From Heterocephalus glaber (Eukaryota; Chordata; Mammalia; Rodentia; Bathyergidae): a stretch of DNA of 64,000 nucleotides. Location of the stretch: contig NW_004624795.1 of assembly GCF_000247695.1 (NCBI RefSeq), forward strand, positions 6,030,686 through 6,094,685, given 5' to 3'. The notes beneath the pieces are model-generated. The model searched no databases. It was not told the origin of the DNA and saw only the letters and a program-made list of their open reading frames with translations. Made by a program: the position numbers and the translations under genes. Positions 11,584-23,932 of this stretch are shown here, piece by piece (position 1 is the stretch's first letter; every line of letters begins with the position of its first letter).

Positions 11584-11668
11584 CTTTTTTTTGGTACTGG
11601 GGATGGAACTCAGGTCCTTGCCCTTTCGAGGAAGGCAGTGGAACCACTGAGCTAAATCCCCAGCCCTG
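11584..11668 (-). repeat. ID SINE
   Basis: TTTTTTTTGGTACTGGGGAT ... GAGCTAAATCCCCAGCCC; AAATAGATCTT repeats on both sides. Confidence 0.92.
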
Positions 11669-12396
11669 AAATAGATCTTAAATAGGACACCAAACGTGCT
11701 AACTGAAAGGAAAAACTCACTAACTCAGTCTCCATTACAATTAAAACTTCAATTTATAAAGCTCACCATTAAGAGCATGAATGGCCAGCATCAGAGTTGG
11801 AGAAGGTGTTTGCAACACAAAGGGCTTGTGTCCAGAATATGTAAAGAACTCTCACGGATCAATAGGAAAGAGACAGACAGCTAAACGGTGAGTGGGCAGA
11901 AGGTTTAAACAGGCATCTTACAAATAAGGCTTTCCAAATGCCCTGTCATCGTGTGGGAAGGTATTTGATATCATTAGTCGCCAGGGAAATGAAGAAACCA
12001 CAGCTGGCTAAAATGAAGAAGACCGACACCACTAAACATTGGCAGGATGGAGAGGAAGCAGCACACTTGTACCCACTGGTGGGGGTGTAAGTTGACACAG
12101 CCACTTCGGAAAAGTGAATGACAACATTAACTTTTGACCTAGAACTCCACATCTGGGCATGTGGCCTACATTGTGCCTCCGAAGACATGCATGGGAATGT
12201 TCATCATGCATCATTGCCAACAGCCTCAAATGAGCAACGACAACAAACCCAGATGTCCATCAGCAGTAGAATGCACTAAATGTTGGTCTACTCCTGCAGT
12301 GGAAAACTATACAACCGTGCAAAGGAATGAATCACATGCAAGAAACAATTCTGATCAATCTCACAGGCTTAACACTGTGAAAGAAACAAACAAAAA

Positions 12397-12420
12397 GAAA
12401 GAAAGAAAGAAAGAAAGAAA
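12397..12420. repeat. (GAAA)n tract
   Basis: Short GAAA tetramer repeat joining the L1 end to the next B1. Confidence 0.9.
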
Positions 12421-12660
12421 GCCAGACACATACTGCTATACACCTATAATCCCAGTACTTAAGAGACTGAGGCAGGAGGATTGCTGTGAGTTCTAGGCCA
12501 GCTTGGGCTACATAGTGAGTTCAAGATCAGCCTGAACTACATAGTGAGACCCTGTCTCAAAAAAAAGCCAGACACAAAGGTTACATATCAGGGGGCTGTG
12601 GTAGAGCACTTGGCAACATCCACAAGGCTCTGAGTTCCTCCCCAGCACCTCCAAAGAAAG
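12421..12660 (+). repeat. B1 SINE with internal duplication, plus decayed ID half
   Basis: GCCAGACACATACTGCTATA ... GGGCTACATAGTGAGTTCAAG, then CCTGAACTACATAGTGAGAC: a roughly 30-bp unit is repeated inside the element. A weak ID-like stretch follows (GTGGTAGAGCACTTGG, CCCCAGCACC). Confidence 0.8.
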
Positions 12661-12850
12661 AAAGAATTTGAAAAAGGACACATAGTCTATGATACTGTTC
12701 AAAACAGGCGTTAACATTCAAAACCAGGCATAACTAATCTATGGTAGATTGGGAAAGTGGAGATTGGGAGACGTCACAGGGGACTTGAGGGAAACTGGGA
12801 ATTTTCTATTTCTCCATCTGGGTTCTGGTTACAAAAGTGTGATCACTTCA

Positions 12851-12997
12851 TTGGGCATAATGGCACATGCCTGTAATTGTAGCACTCAGAAGTCTGAGGC
12901 AGGAGGACCGCTGCAAGTTGGAGGCCAGCCTGGGCTACACAGAGTTCAAGACCACCCTGAACTACATAGTGCGACCCTTTCTCAAAAAAACAAAAAC
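12851..12997 (+). repeat. B1 SINE with internal duplication
   Basis: GGGCATAATGGCACATGCCT ... GGGCTACACAGAGTTCAAG then CCTGAACTACATAGTGCGAC and an A-rich tail. Confidence 0.9.
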
Positions 12998-12999
12998 CA

Positions 13000-15900
13000 A
13001 AATAAAAGGAGTGTGATCATTTCATGAAAACCCATCCACTTTTCTGTTACAATAAAACATCCCATTAAAATGAAATGAAATAAAATTAAATAGTGGCCTA
13101 GAGAGACTTATTTACTCACACAGCTCTTAGATGGAAAGTTAAAATCCCAGGTACCCTTTCCTGCTAAGCCCTGAGCAAATTGCTTTCCCTTCTGGGACTC
13201 ACTTGCCTGCTCTGCGCAGGCTCAGATGACCCAGCAGGCACATTTGCTGTGGTGAAAACTGGCAGCCGAATTCCCCCGAGGGAGGGTGACAGCTCTGTTG
13301 GGAAAGGCATCTCCAGGCTCCCAGACCACTCAGGACAGAGTCCCTGAGGGGAGCTGTGGAGAGGGACAGAGGCAGCGATACTGACAAGATAGGGGCAACG
13401 TCACCCCAGCGCCAGGGCGACCCCAGCTCCCACTGCCTTGGGCGGTGAGTGTTTAAGGAGGAGTTAAAGAGAAGGGGCTTCGGTCCACAGCTGGCTGCCG
13501 AGGTTCAGAGCCGACAGGGGAGCACCGGAAGTGTGGGCAGGGTGGTGCTACAGAACAGAGCCTGGACATGTGGAGACGCAGGTGCTTGTGCCTGTCCCTT
13601 GGGCTCCATGGGAAGCAGTGGGGGTCAGACGTGGTCCCCAGACCACCCAGCGCAGCCAGCTGTCCCTGAGCCCCATCCTAAAGGACTCAGGACGGCCGAA
13701 TGCTGGCCCCTCTGGCCAGATGGGGACAGGGAGATGTGGGGGTATGGAGGATGCGCCAGAGATGGGGCTTGATGGAAAGCTGGGCCCATCCCCCAGACCT
13801 GGGCCTCTGCCCCTGAGAAGCCTGGGATCAGGCACAGGCCCCAGTGCCCTGGAGTCAGTTGGCCCCGAGCACCAGGAGCAAGGGACCAGCTGCATGCAGC
13901 AAATCTCCGGCAGCTTGTGGGGAGGCGTGTGGGAGACAAGGAACGGCACCTGCAGTGTGGCATCTGCCTTTCCCAAGGCGGGGTTGCAGGATCCTGAAGC
14001 CTTTCATTGGTCATCGTCAGGAGCCTATAAGGGTCGTGTTTTGGGGTCACTGTTGATCAGATGGAGCTTTAGGGCATCTACTGGGCAGATGAGTTTTGGG
14101 AGACTCCACCCCCTGCCTATAGAGGTGCTGAGTCTGTAGGGAGGGGGACGAGGTGACACCTGCTCGCTCACTGTGGTTCAGGAGGCTCCAGGCTGGTGCA
14201 AGGGTGAGGGGGAACAGGGTGGACGTAGCCCCCGGGGAGATGGGACGCCCTTCTTCGGGGCTCATCTGCAAACGCCGCCTCCTCCAGCAAGCCCTCCTGG
14301 ATGCCTTCATCCTGTCTCCCAACCCCTCAGAACCCAGAGCACACCAAGCCCCGGCCTGAGTGGGATGTCTCTCAGCTAGTCTGGGCTAGTTGGACAGGGG
14401 CAGCGTGGTGGATTAACTAATGGTCCACTTGGAGTGCCGAGCTGCACCGAGTCAGCGTGGCTGGGTGTGGAAGGGCCACCCGAGGACTGCTGCCAACGGC
14501 ATCAAAAGAGAACTGGAGGGGAAGATCGTTTGCTGTTGATTTTCTTAGAGAAGCTTGCTGTGACTGGTTTTCCTGATGCAAACTTGCCTGTTCTCACGTT
14601 TGGAGGAGCTCAGGGCCTTCCTGTCGCTGGGGATGGCTGTTGTTCTCGTCGGGAGAGCTCTGGTCTTCGCCTTGAGCGTTGCTTCCTGGCTCCCGTGCAG
14701 CTCCCTCAGCCTGGTGGCACCAAGCCTTTACCCCACCAGCTCAGGCCTTCTAGCTTCCACCACTGGCCTTTGGGCCTTCCTGGGGCAAATCCTCGATATG
14801 GACTTGCATGAGACACCGCTGAGGGCTCTAGGCCTCTGGCTGGATTCTTCCGGTCTCCGGGGTGTGGACAGATCTCTTGTACTCCTCTGCATTTGACTTT
14901 TGGGGTGAATATTATAAAATAATCCTATAAATTATATGTCCTGTATTAAATCAGTTCCCTTGCAAACCCTGACTACAACAGGCAGACAGCCCTCTGGGTG
15001 TCCCCAAGGCCCCTGTGAGGACTTGGTGAGGGGATGAACCGGGGCACGCTAGACTGCAGTGTGCCACTGAGCCACTCAGGGCTCCAGTCCTCTTCTCCAG
15101 CACCTCTTGAGTCTACTAGAGAGCAGGCGGCTCTGACCGCCCGCCCAGATCCTTCCCGAGGAAGGGGGGCAGGAGTCACGGAGAGACAAGCCGGGGTAAA
15201 GGAGCGCTGGGGGCTGGGAGGGCGCGCAGGTCTCCTCTGATGGCGGCATTCCCACTGCCCTTGCTGTCCTGGCTCGGGACCCCCAAATGTATGGAAGCCC
15301 TGCTTGCCTGGCCCGGCTGGGCAGAAGTTGGGGATCTCTGCAACTCCCTGCTCCTCCTTTCCCTGCACCTGCAGGCAGGCCTGGGTGTGCCTCAGAGCTG
15401 TGGTGCCAGAAGTGTGACCATGGGCCTGGGGAGGTGACTGGTTGGCCCGGACAGCACCCCCACCCCTGTCAAGCTCCTTGATTATTTTTTCCTGCTGGCT
15501 TTGCCTCTGGGAATAGCCTCCCACCCAGGATGGGAAGCAGGCAGCAGCTTGCTGGGCCTAGCCTGGCCCTGGGGGTCCTGGTTAGGACCTGGGAGAAATG
15601 GCCCCCCATCCACATCCTGGGAGCTGGTAAGGGCCCTTCTGGCCACAGCTCCTCGATCTCCTCTCCCAGAGTAGCTCCAGCGCGCTGGGCTGGGCACTTG
15701 GGACGCAGCCAGCCTCCTGCCAGGCTGGTGGGGGGGGGGTAGAGATGAAGGCAGCTACCGTCCCCATCCCCCAGCAGGCTCCTGCCTCCACCGCTGCTCA
15801 CCACCCTGCTGCCCGGTGAGAAGAGTAATGGCCACAGTGTAGGGCTGACCCGAGGCCTTGGCTGTGGGCCCAGAGCTGGGAACGCAGTCTGTAAATATTT

Positions 15901-16600
15901 GGGGAGTGAATAATGCCCGCTCTTCCCCATGCAGCCAGCTAGTTCCTGCAGCCCAGAAGCCCTCCTCCAGGGAGGAGGCCATGGTGTCCACCTCATCAAC
16001 ATCTGGACAGCTGGACAGGTTTGGCCACAAACCACAGAAGGGAACGGCATCTTCTTTGTCAGCCAGGGGCAGTTCCGTCTCAGTGTCCCCTTGCCTCTGG
16101 GCTGGCTGGCTCCCTCTCGGGCCCGAGGCTCCAAGCCTCCTGTCCTGGGTACAGGATCCTAGCTGCTCCACCAGGACTCTTGAACTTGGCTCTGGGACAG
16201 AAGTGACACCTGGCCTGGCCTGGGTCATAACTGGTCCTCATCCTGCTCTTCTGCGCCCCTCCTGGAAGAGCTCAGCCAGGGAGTGCCGATGTCCCTGACT
16301 GAGCTCCTTGGGGTCCCCCTGTTTGGCCCACTAAGAACTTGGAGGGGGCACGGCCCTTGACCTTCTCTGACCTTCCCCTCTCTGCTCTGGCCTCAGATAG
16401 AGGCAGGGTTGTGTTTTGAAAGAGGTCTCGGGATGCTTGGCATGGCAGGCAGCTGAAAATTTGAGGTCACCACGAGCCACCTGCCAGGGATGGTGGAGTA
16501 GTCTCAGGACTGTGCCACTCTTGGGCCTCAGAGAGGAGGCTCTGGGCTGGGGGAACCGCGGAGCTGGGCAGAGGTGATAGTCAGTACAATTTCCCTCCCT
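13000..16600. other. GC-rich intergenic sequence, no gene seen
   Basis: Almost free of young SINEs. Many overlapping open frames on both strands with no recognisable family, as expected from GC-rich DNA. The low SINE load could mean regulatory content, but I see no specific element. Confidence 0.4.
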
Positions 16601-16705
16601 GAGTCTAGTGGCGCATTTCCTGGTTGTGTAATATTGAGCAAATTCTTGAAATCCTCTAAGACTCAGTTTTCTCATCCCTAAAATGGGAATAATAGCTGGC
16701 CCTGC
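16600..16705 (+). repeat. MIR-like SINE
   Basis: GTTGTGTAATATTGAGCAAA ... CAGTTTTCTCATCCCTAAAATGGGAAT-type core typical of MIR. Confidence 0.7.
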
Positions 16706-16885
16706 TGACATGTGCCGGGAGACCCAGCACTTGGGAAGCTGACACTTGCTTTAGCCCAGAAGTTTGAGTCCAGCCTGGGCAACATAGTGAGACCCTGCCT
16801 CAAAATAAAAGATTAAAAGGGCTGGGGATGTAGCTCAGTAGTGGAGCACTTGCCTTTGATTTGATCTCTAATACTGCAAAACTAA
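16706..16885 (+). repeat. B1-ID dimeric SINE
   Basis: B1 half (AGTCCAGCCTGGGCAACATA, GACCCTGCCTC) followed by an ID half (GGCTGGGGATGTAGCTCAGT). Confidence 0.85.
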
Positions 16886-17474
16886 ATAAGTTGGCATAAT
16901 AATAGGAACTCCCCTTGTAGGATGTTTTTAAAGCATCAGAGGAGATATGCGTGCAGTGCCTTTAGCACAGGAGAGAGTATATAGGAAGTGCTCAATAAAT
17001 GCTGGCTGTGGTGACCAAGGCGAGTAAGATGTAAAGGCCAAGTTCCTTTTCCCAGTTCCCTCAGTCTTGAGCCCTGAGCTGTGGTGGGAGGAGCTGCCCG
17101 GGAAGAATGTGCCCTGCTCCACCCCCTGGCCCTGGTCAGGCCAACCTGCTTCCACCCACCCCAGATCTGGCACCTCCCTCCCACACTCACCAGCCTCACC
17201 TGATGGGTGCCTATCCTACCCAAGAAGAGGGGCATAAACACAGCTGGTGTGGACCAGGGCCGGGCATCCTCTCCGGAAGCCACTGGGGGCTTCAGTCTGC
17301 ATCAGGGAGTGTCTGGGGATTCCTGGGATGTGGTGGGGGTTCCTTTCCTGGACCCAGAGTCGGGTGGGCACTGCATGGTTCAGGATGCCTAAGGGCAGGG
17401 TTGTCTCCTCGGTGGCTGTGTCCAGCCCCAGCCACCCCGCCTGCCCACTGGTGGCATGACGTGGGACCTCTCTG
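16886..17474. other. Intergenic, no gene seen
   Basis: Includes a short MIR/L2-like stretch near 16960-17010 (GTGCTCAATAAATGCTGGCT). Otherwise unique GC-rich sequence. Confidence 0.4.
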
Positions 17475-17590
17475 GTCTGATTTGCATTTCCCCAGTGAGC
17501 CATGGTGTTGTGCACCTTTACCTGTGTGGTGGCCCCTTGTATATCTTCTCTGGAGAAATGTCTGTCAGATCCTTTACAACCACCTCTCTG
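17475..17590 (-). mobile_element. L1 fragment, antisense
   Basis: GATTTGCATTTCCCCAGTGA ... TATCTTCTCTGGAGAAATGT matches a well-known reverse-complement stretch near the L1 3' end. Confidence 0.7.
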
Positions 17591-17977
17591 GCCACAAGCT
17601 CTAGGCTAGCCTATCGGTTCCCTTCTCCCCTGCAGCCCAACTTCCCTCAGGGTTTAGCTCCAGCCAGGCCCTTCTGCGTAAACCTTCAATGGCTCCCCAT
17701 TGCTTGCAGCCAAACTTGGCAGATTCTGTTCTGTGGGAGTATTTTCTGGGAGGTTAGGAGCGGCTCCTTTGAAGATGGTTTCATCTTTAAACCACAGCCA
17801 AGTTTGGGGCTGCGCTGTGTACGCTAAGTTGTTCCAGGCATTTGCCAGCATGTATGGGCACGTGCAAGGCTGGGGAAGCCCCCAAGCGAGTGGCACCCCC
17901 CCCACAGCGTTCCCCAAACTAATTAGGTGACAGAGTCACACATATACCCTTGCATTGTATTTTGTTGTTGTTTTGGG

Positions 17978-18068
17978 TTTTTTTTTTTTGTTTTTGGTAC
18001 CGGGGATCGAACTCAGGACCATGCACTTGTGAGGCAGAAGGCGGAACCACTGAGCTAAATCCCCGGCC
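17978..18068 (-). repeat. ID SINE
   Basis: TTTTTGGTACCGGGGATCGA ... GAGCTAAATCCCCGGCC. Confidence 0.92.
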
Positions 18069-18330
18069 TCCCTTGAATTTTATTTTTCACAACTTTATTG
18101 AGAGAGAATCCACATATTACACAACACACTCATTTAAAATGTATTATTCAGTGGGTTTGCGCAGTCACACTCCCCATAGCAAGGCCTAGGTTAACCACAG
18201 GCCATGCATTGGGTGGTGTACACCATACAGCTAGGTGTATAGCAGGCTACGCCATCTGGGTGTGTAAAGCGCACTCTGATGTTCACACAATGATGATATC
18301 ACCTAAGGATGCAGTCTCAGAACGTGCCCC

Positions 18331-18436
18331 AGTTGCTGGGTACCCCCGTAACCCCAGCACTCAAAGGCTGAGGCCGGAAGATTGCCACAAGTTCAAGGCC
18401 AGCCTGGGCTACGTAGCGAGACCCTGTCTCAAAAAA
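18331..18436 (+). repeat. B1 SINE
   Basis: TTGCTGGGTACCCCCGTAAC ... GGGCTACGTAGCGAGACCCT, A-tail; an ID follows directly. Confidence 0.88.
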
Positions 18437-18447
18437 GAAAAGAAAGA

Positions 18448-18545
18448 GGGCCAGGGATTTAGCTCAGTGGTGCCGCCTGGCTCACAAGTGCAAGATCCTG
18501 AGTTCGATCCCCAGTACCAATAAGAAAAGAAAAGAAAGAAAAAGA
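18448..18545 (+). repeat. ID SINE
   Basis: GGGCCAGGGATTTAGCTCAG ... CGATCCCCAGTACC and an AG/AAG-rich tail. Confidence 0.9.
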
Positions 18546-19046
18546 ATGCGTCCCACTTATTGACACACGACTGTGTACACTCACAAATGTACGTGCAAAT
18601 GTCAGTGCAGCCATTCTGGAACATTTTCACCACCCCTAAAAGAAGGTTCATACCCTTTAGCTTCCACTCCCAGCTCACCCACCTTTACCCCAGGCAGCTA
18701 CTGACTTATCTCCTGTCTGTTCTGAGGCACTTGCACCGTTCTGGGGTAGAAGTGTTGCACCGTCTATAAGGACAAGTGGCCTTCCTGGGTCAGAGCATAA
18801 ATCAAGCAATCACACCATTCTATGCTTTCACCATCAGAGCTTGAGGCTCCGATCTCTGCAGTTCCATGGTGCTTTTTCCCTGACTTTGCTCTTGCTGGTT
18901 TCCTGAGCTCGGGAGGTGTCTCACAGTAGTTTTGATTTCTGTTTCCCCGACGCCTGATGACCTGAATATCTTTTCAAGTTCTATTGCCCATTTCTACGTC
19001 TTCCTTACTGAGATGGAAAGATTATGTCTATTCAGATTCTTTGTCC

Positions 19047-19208
19047 TTTTTTTTTTTTTTTTCAATTTTGTGAGACAGGGTCTCGCTGTGTAGTTCATCC
19101 TGGCCTTGAACTCACTGTGCAGCCCAGGCTGGCCTCAAACTCACAGCAATCCTCCTGTCTCAGCCTCCTGAATGCTGGGATTATAGATATGTACCATCAT
19201 GCCAGGGC
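19047..19208 (-). repeat. B1 SINE with internal duplication
   Basis: Poly(T), GAGACAGGGTCTCGCTGTGT, then two similar CCTTGAACTCA / CCTCAAACTCA units and GCTGGGATTATAGATATGTA. Confidence 0.9.
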
Positions 19209-19417
19209 TTTGTCCATTTTTAATTTGGGCTATTTTCCTTTTTATTATTGTATTATAAGAGGCCTTTATATGTGTCGGACACAAATATCTTACAGTTTAT
19301 ATGTTACAAATATTTGACTCCATTCTGGCACACAAAAGTGTTAAATTTTGATGAATTTCAGTTTAATCTATTTTTTTCTTTTGTTGCTTATACTTTCAGT
19401 ATTTATCTAAGAATGCA

Positions 19418-19500
19418 GGGCCAGGGATGTAGCTCAGCGGTGCCATGCCTGCCTGGCAAGCACAAGGCTCTGAGTTTGATTCCCGGTACCAAAAAAAAAT
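19418..19500 (+). repeat. ID SINE
   Basis: GGGCCAGGGATGTAGCTCAG ... CCCGGTACC(A)n, with AAGAATGCA on both sides as target-site duplication. Confidence 0.92.
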
Positions 19501-19647
19501 AAAAAAAGAATGCATTGCCAAGTCTAGTCACAAAGATTTATTCCTGTGTTTTCTTCTAAGAGTTTTATAGGTTTGGCTCTTATGCTTATATCTGATCCAT
19601 TTGGAGTTAATTTTGATATATGATCTGAGGGAGAGGTTGAACTTCCT

Positions 19648-19755
19648 TTTTTTTTTGGGATAGGCTCTGGCTAAGTCACTAAATTTTCCACATTGGTTTC
19701 GAATTTGCCTCCCACGGTGCTGGGATTACAGGCATGGACCACCACCCCCAGCCAA
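19648..19755 (-). repeat. B1 SINE, diverged
   Basis: TTTTTTTTTGGGATAGGCTC ... GGTGCTGGGATTACAGGCAT. AACTTC repeats on both sides of it within the L1. Confidence 0.8.
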
Positions 19756-19999
19756 CTTCATTCTTTTGCTTGTGGGTATTCAATCCTCCCCACTCTGCCC
19801 TAGGGCTCTCCGACCTGAACAGAACACTGTTCTCCGGTCAACTTTGCTTATCACCATGGATGATGGCTCTGCTCCCCACTTCATCTGTACCAAAATATAT
19901 TTACCGAGCTCTGCCCTTCACTGAAATAACAAGTTAGTGAGTGAGTAAAGGAATGAGTAGAACTGCAATGTCTGAGCTGGAAGGCTCCAGGACGGCTGT

Positions 20000-20725
20000 G
20001 TGATTTGAAGAAGGGGCTTTCTGCACCTCACGGGGGCCATTAGCTGTGGCAGAGGCCATGCGGGGACCCAGCCTCTTCGCCCCCTGCCTGGCAGCTGTGA
20101 CCACGCTGGCTGCGTCTCCGCTCACTCACAGTCACTGTCACTGTGTGCCTCTCCTGGGCCTGCCCCAGGCTGAGCTCTTCTGAGGCGAACAGGAAAAGAG
20201 CCCAGGGTCCCTGCCCTGTCTCTCCTACAGGGACACGGGGAGGTGGCCTGGCAGAGCGCATCTGGGCTTTGGGCCCTCCCGTCTTGCCTGCTGTGCTGCG
20301 CCATCCCCTGGACTCGGGCCCAGCTCTCTCTGTCCCTTGGAGGGAGCGCCAGGGGCACAGGGCGGGCCGGGAGGAAGGGCCCTGGGCCGGGTCATTTCCT
20401 GACACACTTGTTTGCCACATGCTCCTTGCTTCTGGTGAGTTTCCTCCCTGCCCATGGCCTCCTGGCTGAGTCCTCCCACCAGCCTCGGCCTCTGCTATCC
20501 CTTGGCAGGCAGAACCCTGCCCTTGGAGCCTGGCAGACCCCATAAGGGTCCTTCTCCCCAGTGCTGTGTGTCTTGGGGATGCCACAAACCCAGGCCAGGC
20601 CTCTGTCTGTCTCCTCTTCTGGAAAGGGTAGAACACGACTAACCTCCCAGGCTTGTTGTGAAGAGGAAAGGAGACATAGACATAAAGGGCCTAGCACCAT
20701 GAGACTCCCAATAGAACTGAGACTC
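20000..20725. other. Intergenic, no gene seen
   Basis: GC-rich unique sequence with overlapping chance frames only. Confidence 0.4.
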
Positions 20726-20729
20726 CTTT

Positions 20730-20815
20730 TCTTTTTTTTTGGTACCAGGGATCAAGCTCTGGTCCTTGTGCTTGCAAGGCAGGTGGCGGAAACACTGAGC
20801 TAAATCCCCAGCCCT
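20730..20815 (-). repeat. ID SINE
   Basis: TTTTTTTTGGTACCAGGGAT ... GAGCTAAATCCCCAGCCC. Confidence 0.92.
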
Positions 20816-20881
20816 CTTTTTTTAAAAAAATAAATTTTACTTTATTTTATCCCATTCTCCCCCTCCATCCCCCTGGGACTC

Positions 20882-20980
20882 CTTTTTTTTTTTTTTTTTT
20901 TTTTTTGGTACTGGGGATCGCACTCAGGACCTTGCGCTTTTGAGGCAGGCACCAGAACCACTGAGCTAAATCCCCAGCCC
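20882..20980 (-). repeat. ID SINE with target-site duplication
   Basis: Poly(T) then GGTACTGGGGATCGCACTCA ... GAGCTAAATCCCCAGCCC. CCTGGGACTCCTTTT occurs on both sides. Confidence 0.95.
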
Positions 20981-20984
20981 TACC

Positions 20985-23070
20985 TGGGACTCCTTTTCTC
21001 AGTCTGCTTCTCTCTAGGTGCTTCCTCCGGGAAGTCTTCCAGGATGCCCACTTTCTTCTGACTCCTTGTCCCTGGACTCTGGGCTGCTTCCCATGTCTGG
21101 CCTCAGTTTACCCCCTACAAGCCTGAGAGCCCACATGATTACCACCTCTTTGCAAATAAAGGAAGGGAGGCTGAGAGGTGAGTCGGATCTAACGTGTCTT
21201 GGGGTAAAGGGCCTTTTGCCTGCCTGTGGCCCAGGGCCCAGGCCCTGTTTGCACACGGTGGGGTGTGTGGGTGTGCAAGAGAGCCATCGAGGGAAGGCTG
21301 CCTAGAGAGCTAGAACAAGGGGGCTGGGAGGAGGAAAGGCGGCTCTGGGGCCTGTGGGAATGGGGACCTGGGGGCCATCTTGGGGGACTGCTCAGCCTGT
21401 GGCCCAGCCTGGTCATACGGAGCCAGGCCAGCCTGGTCCAATCAATGACACAGGGGAAGGACTCAAAGAATCTCTCTTTGCTGGTGAGTTTGGGGTGGAC
21501 TTCCTTGGGGTTCCTTTGCGGCTGTGGTCTCCCTGCCCCGGACCCATCCTGGGGCTTTGAAAGATTGCCAGCCGGTCCTGCAGCTCCACCTGGCAGGCCC
21601 TGGGGTTCCTACAGACTCACTGGTTGTCCTTACCCTCTGTGCCCTTACCCCAGCAACCCACTAGCTCCTGGCCACAGTGTCCCCAGACATCTGTGAGGCC
21701 ATGTGCATCTCCACAGCCCCTCGCAGGCATCAGGAGAGCCCCTCCCATCAGGCCCCAGGTGGTCTTGACTTCCCCAGGCAAAGCGTGGTTCTGCCAGGCT
21801 GTCAGCTCCATCCCTGGAGACCATCTGCTCCCCTTGGTCCGGGGCCAGCGTCCTGAAGCCAACCCTGGGCCCGCCGTGTCTTCCTGAGCCTGAGCTCGGA
21901 TCTCTGTCCCACCCTGGGCCCTGGATCTCTCTGTCCTTGTCTTCCCCACAGCACCTGCTCCCCACCGCCCTGTCTCTGTCTCTGCAGTCCAGTTGGGCTG
22001 TGCCTACTCTGCCTCTGAGCTACCCCCGTCAGGGCTGCCACCCCGAGGGGTTCTGCCATTTGTAGGAGTGGCCTTGACATCCCTCGGGTCCCATCTGGCT
22101 CCTCCACTCGGGGAGTCCCTGAGGTCCAGAAGCACCGGATGGCAAAGGCTGAGGCCCTGGGGGTACTGTTTCCCAGGACAATTCGCCATTGTCCCGGAGG
22201 TGCCATCAGTTAACCAGAGAGGGGCCCCCAGGGGCCTGTGTGGGACCCCTGCCCTGCCCTCCAAGCAGCCCCCCTAAATCTTTCTTCCTCCTAGTCCTTC
22301 CCTGGCACCCCCACCTCACGGGCCCTGACTCATCCTAGCCTGGAGCCCTGGCGGCAGTGATGCTGTCATATCCTGTGCCCTCACTCCCAGGTAGGGAGGG
22401 CTCCCTGCTCGTGAACAGGAGCTTTCAGGAGGCAAAGCCCTCACCCAAGGTGAAAATTCCTGGGATCTGGGAATGAAACGCAGGGAAGCCATCATAAGGA
22501 GGGATGCTTTCCGCACCCCCAAACTCCATAAGCGCCGCAGCCTTGGGTGGCCCCTCCACCTACCCCACGATGGCGGCCTCCTTAGCTTTGCTTGAACTAG
22601 CAGGCAGGTTTCAATGGGCAGCAAGTGTCCCCACAGCCCTTCCCAGGTCACCCCCAGGGTGGGGACAGGAGGCTCGGACTGGGCAGCAGTGCCCACCTGT
22701 GTCCCTCAGGGCCTCACCGTCCCGGAAGGCGGAAGTGAGTCAGTGGGCCCAGCGACTCACGCAGCACAGCTCTGACTCCTTTTCAACCCACTGAGCCAAG
22801 AAGTTTTGTCCCAACAGGATCCTGGGGTGGGGAGGGCGGGAGCCGGGGGTGTTAAAGATACAGAGCAGCCTCTGGCTGGCCGCCACTGCTGCCTTATTTT
22901 AGGGCCATAACACATGTGTTCCCCGATGGAGTTCAGCTGGTAGTGTAGGAGCTGAGCACCCACCGAGTGCCAGGGACTGTCGCTGGGGCTGGAAACACAA
23001 GTGCCATTCCTTGGGTGGAATTCTGGGCCCCAGTCTTGCTGCTTCAACAAACCTGGGAGTTTGGGTTCTG
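20985..23070. other. GC-rich intergenic sequence, no gene seen
   Basis: Two kilobases with almost no SINEs and no recognisable coding family. An AP-1-type TGAGTCA occurs near 22736. Confidence 0.4.
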
Positions 23071-23081
23071 TATGTGCGTGC

Positions 23082-23124
<43 letters not shown>
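23071..23124. repeat. (TG)n microsatellite
   Basis: TATGTGCGTGCGTGCGTG grading into an uninterrupted TG run. Confidence 0.97.
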
Positions 23125-23125
<1 letters not shown>

Positions 23126-23304
23126 CTGTAGGACAGATTAAGCCCAGGGCCTTCACACTGAGCTACATCCCCAGCCCTTTTTTAATTTTCAGACAGGATC
23201 TCACTAAGTAGCTAAGTTACCGAGGCTGGGCTACAACTTGTGGTCTTCCTGCCTCAGCCTCCCTGAGTGCTGGGATTCCAGGTGTGCACCACCACATGCT
23301 GGCT
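23125..23304 (-). repeat. B1-ID dimeric SINE
   Basis: Reverse-complement ID half (CACACTGAGCTACATCCCCA) followed by a reverse-complement B1 half (GCCTCCCTGAGTGCTGGGAT, CACCACATGCTGGC). Lies just upstream of the ZFYVE16 pseudogene. Confidence 0.85.
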
Positions 23305-23932
23305 TGAACTTGGCATCTTCGTGTCCGATTTAAAGATGAAACTGTATCCAGCCTGGCCGGAGTCCACATCCCGCACTTGGGAGACACTGGCCTGGGTAGC
23401 TTCTCATCCCTCTCCTCGGCAGTGCGGAGAGTCACCCTCAGCAGAGATGTCGGGAGAAGTTCAAGAATTAAATTCTGAGCAAGTCTAGAGGTAGGATGGA
23501 CAATTATTTTACAGCGGCCTCAGCGACTTGGACAAATTCCTTGATGACTTTGAACAGAGCCCCTTGGATTATCTCCAACATGTTCGGAACGCATGTGATT
23601 CTAACCGCCGTTCAGTTCCTTCAGAGGTGGCTCTGTCACAGCCACCTTTACTGCTACCACAGGACGGGCAATGTGCTGGTAGTTAGGCCACCTCAGAAAC
23701 ATGCGAGGAAGCAAACGAGATTTCCTTCAGTGAAAAAGCACTCCAGGGACTAACTTCTCTACAAAATGAGAAAAATGTAACAGGACCGGATCTCCTTTCT
23801 TCCATGGATGGTGGGGCTTCAGATGATGTCCAGCCTTCATACGTGAGATGTAATAAACCTGTCCGTGACCTGAGAAGTGACACGGGTAATGGCTTATGCA
23901 ACTAATAGTGAAGAAGATATTTAAAAATTACT

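Larger units (their letters stand above)
10050..12380 (+). mobile_element. L1 LINE, sense, ORF2 end and 3' region, broken by younger SINEs
   Basis: Pieces follow the order of an old mammalian L1: AATAAGTGAATTTAGCAAAA (10106), ATTCAATGCAATCTCAAGCA (10656), a TCACACCATACACAAAATA stretch (about 11474), then CATTAGTCGCCAGGGAAATG (11973) and the late ORF2/3' stretch to about 12380. All frames are destroyed. Inserted later: a B1-ID (about 10180), IDs (10526, 11190, 11584) and an LTR-like piece (10770-11110). Confidence 0.8.
18069..19870 (-). mobile_element. L1 3' portion, antisense, interrupted by SINEs
   Basis: Successive blocks follow reverse-complement L1 order: ATTATTCAGTGGGTTTGCG (about 18141), GGAACATTTTCACCACCCCT (18618), GTAGTTTTGATTTCTGTTTC (about 18926), then TGTTTTCTTCTAAGAGTTTT (19547) and GTTAATTTTGATATATGATC (about 19605). 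Four SINE blocks are inserted in it. Confidence 0.8.
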
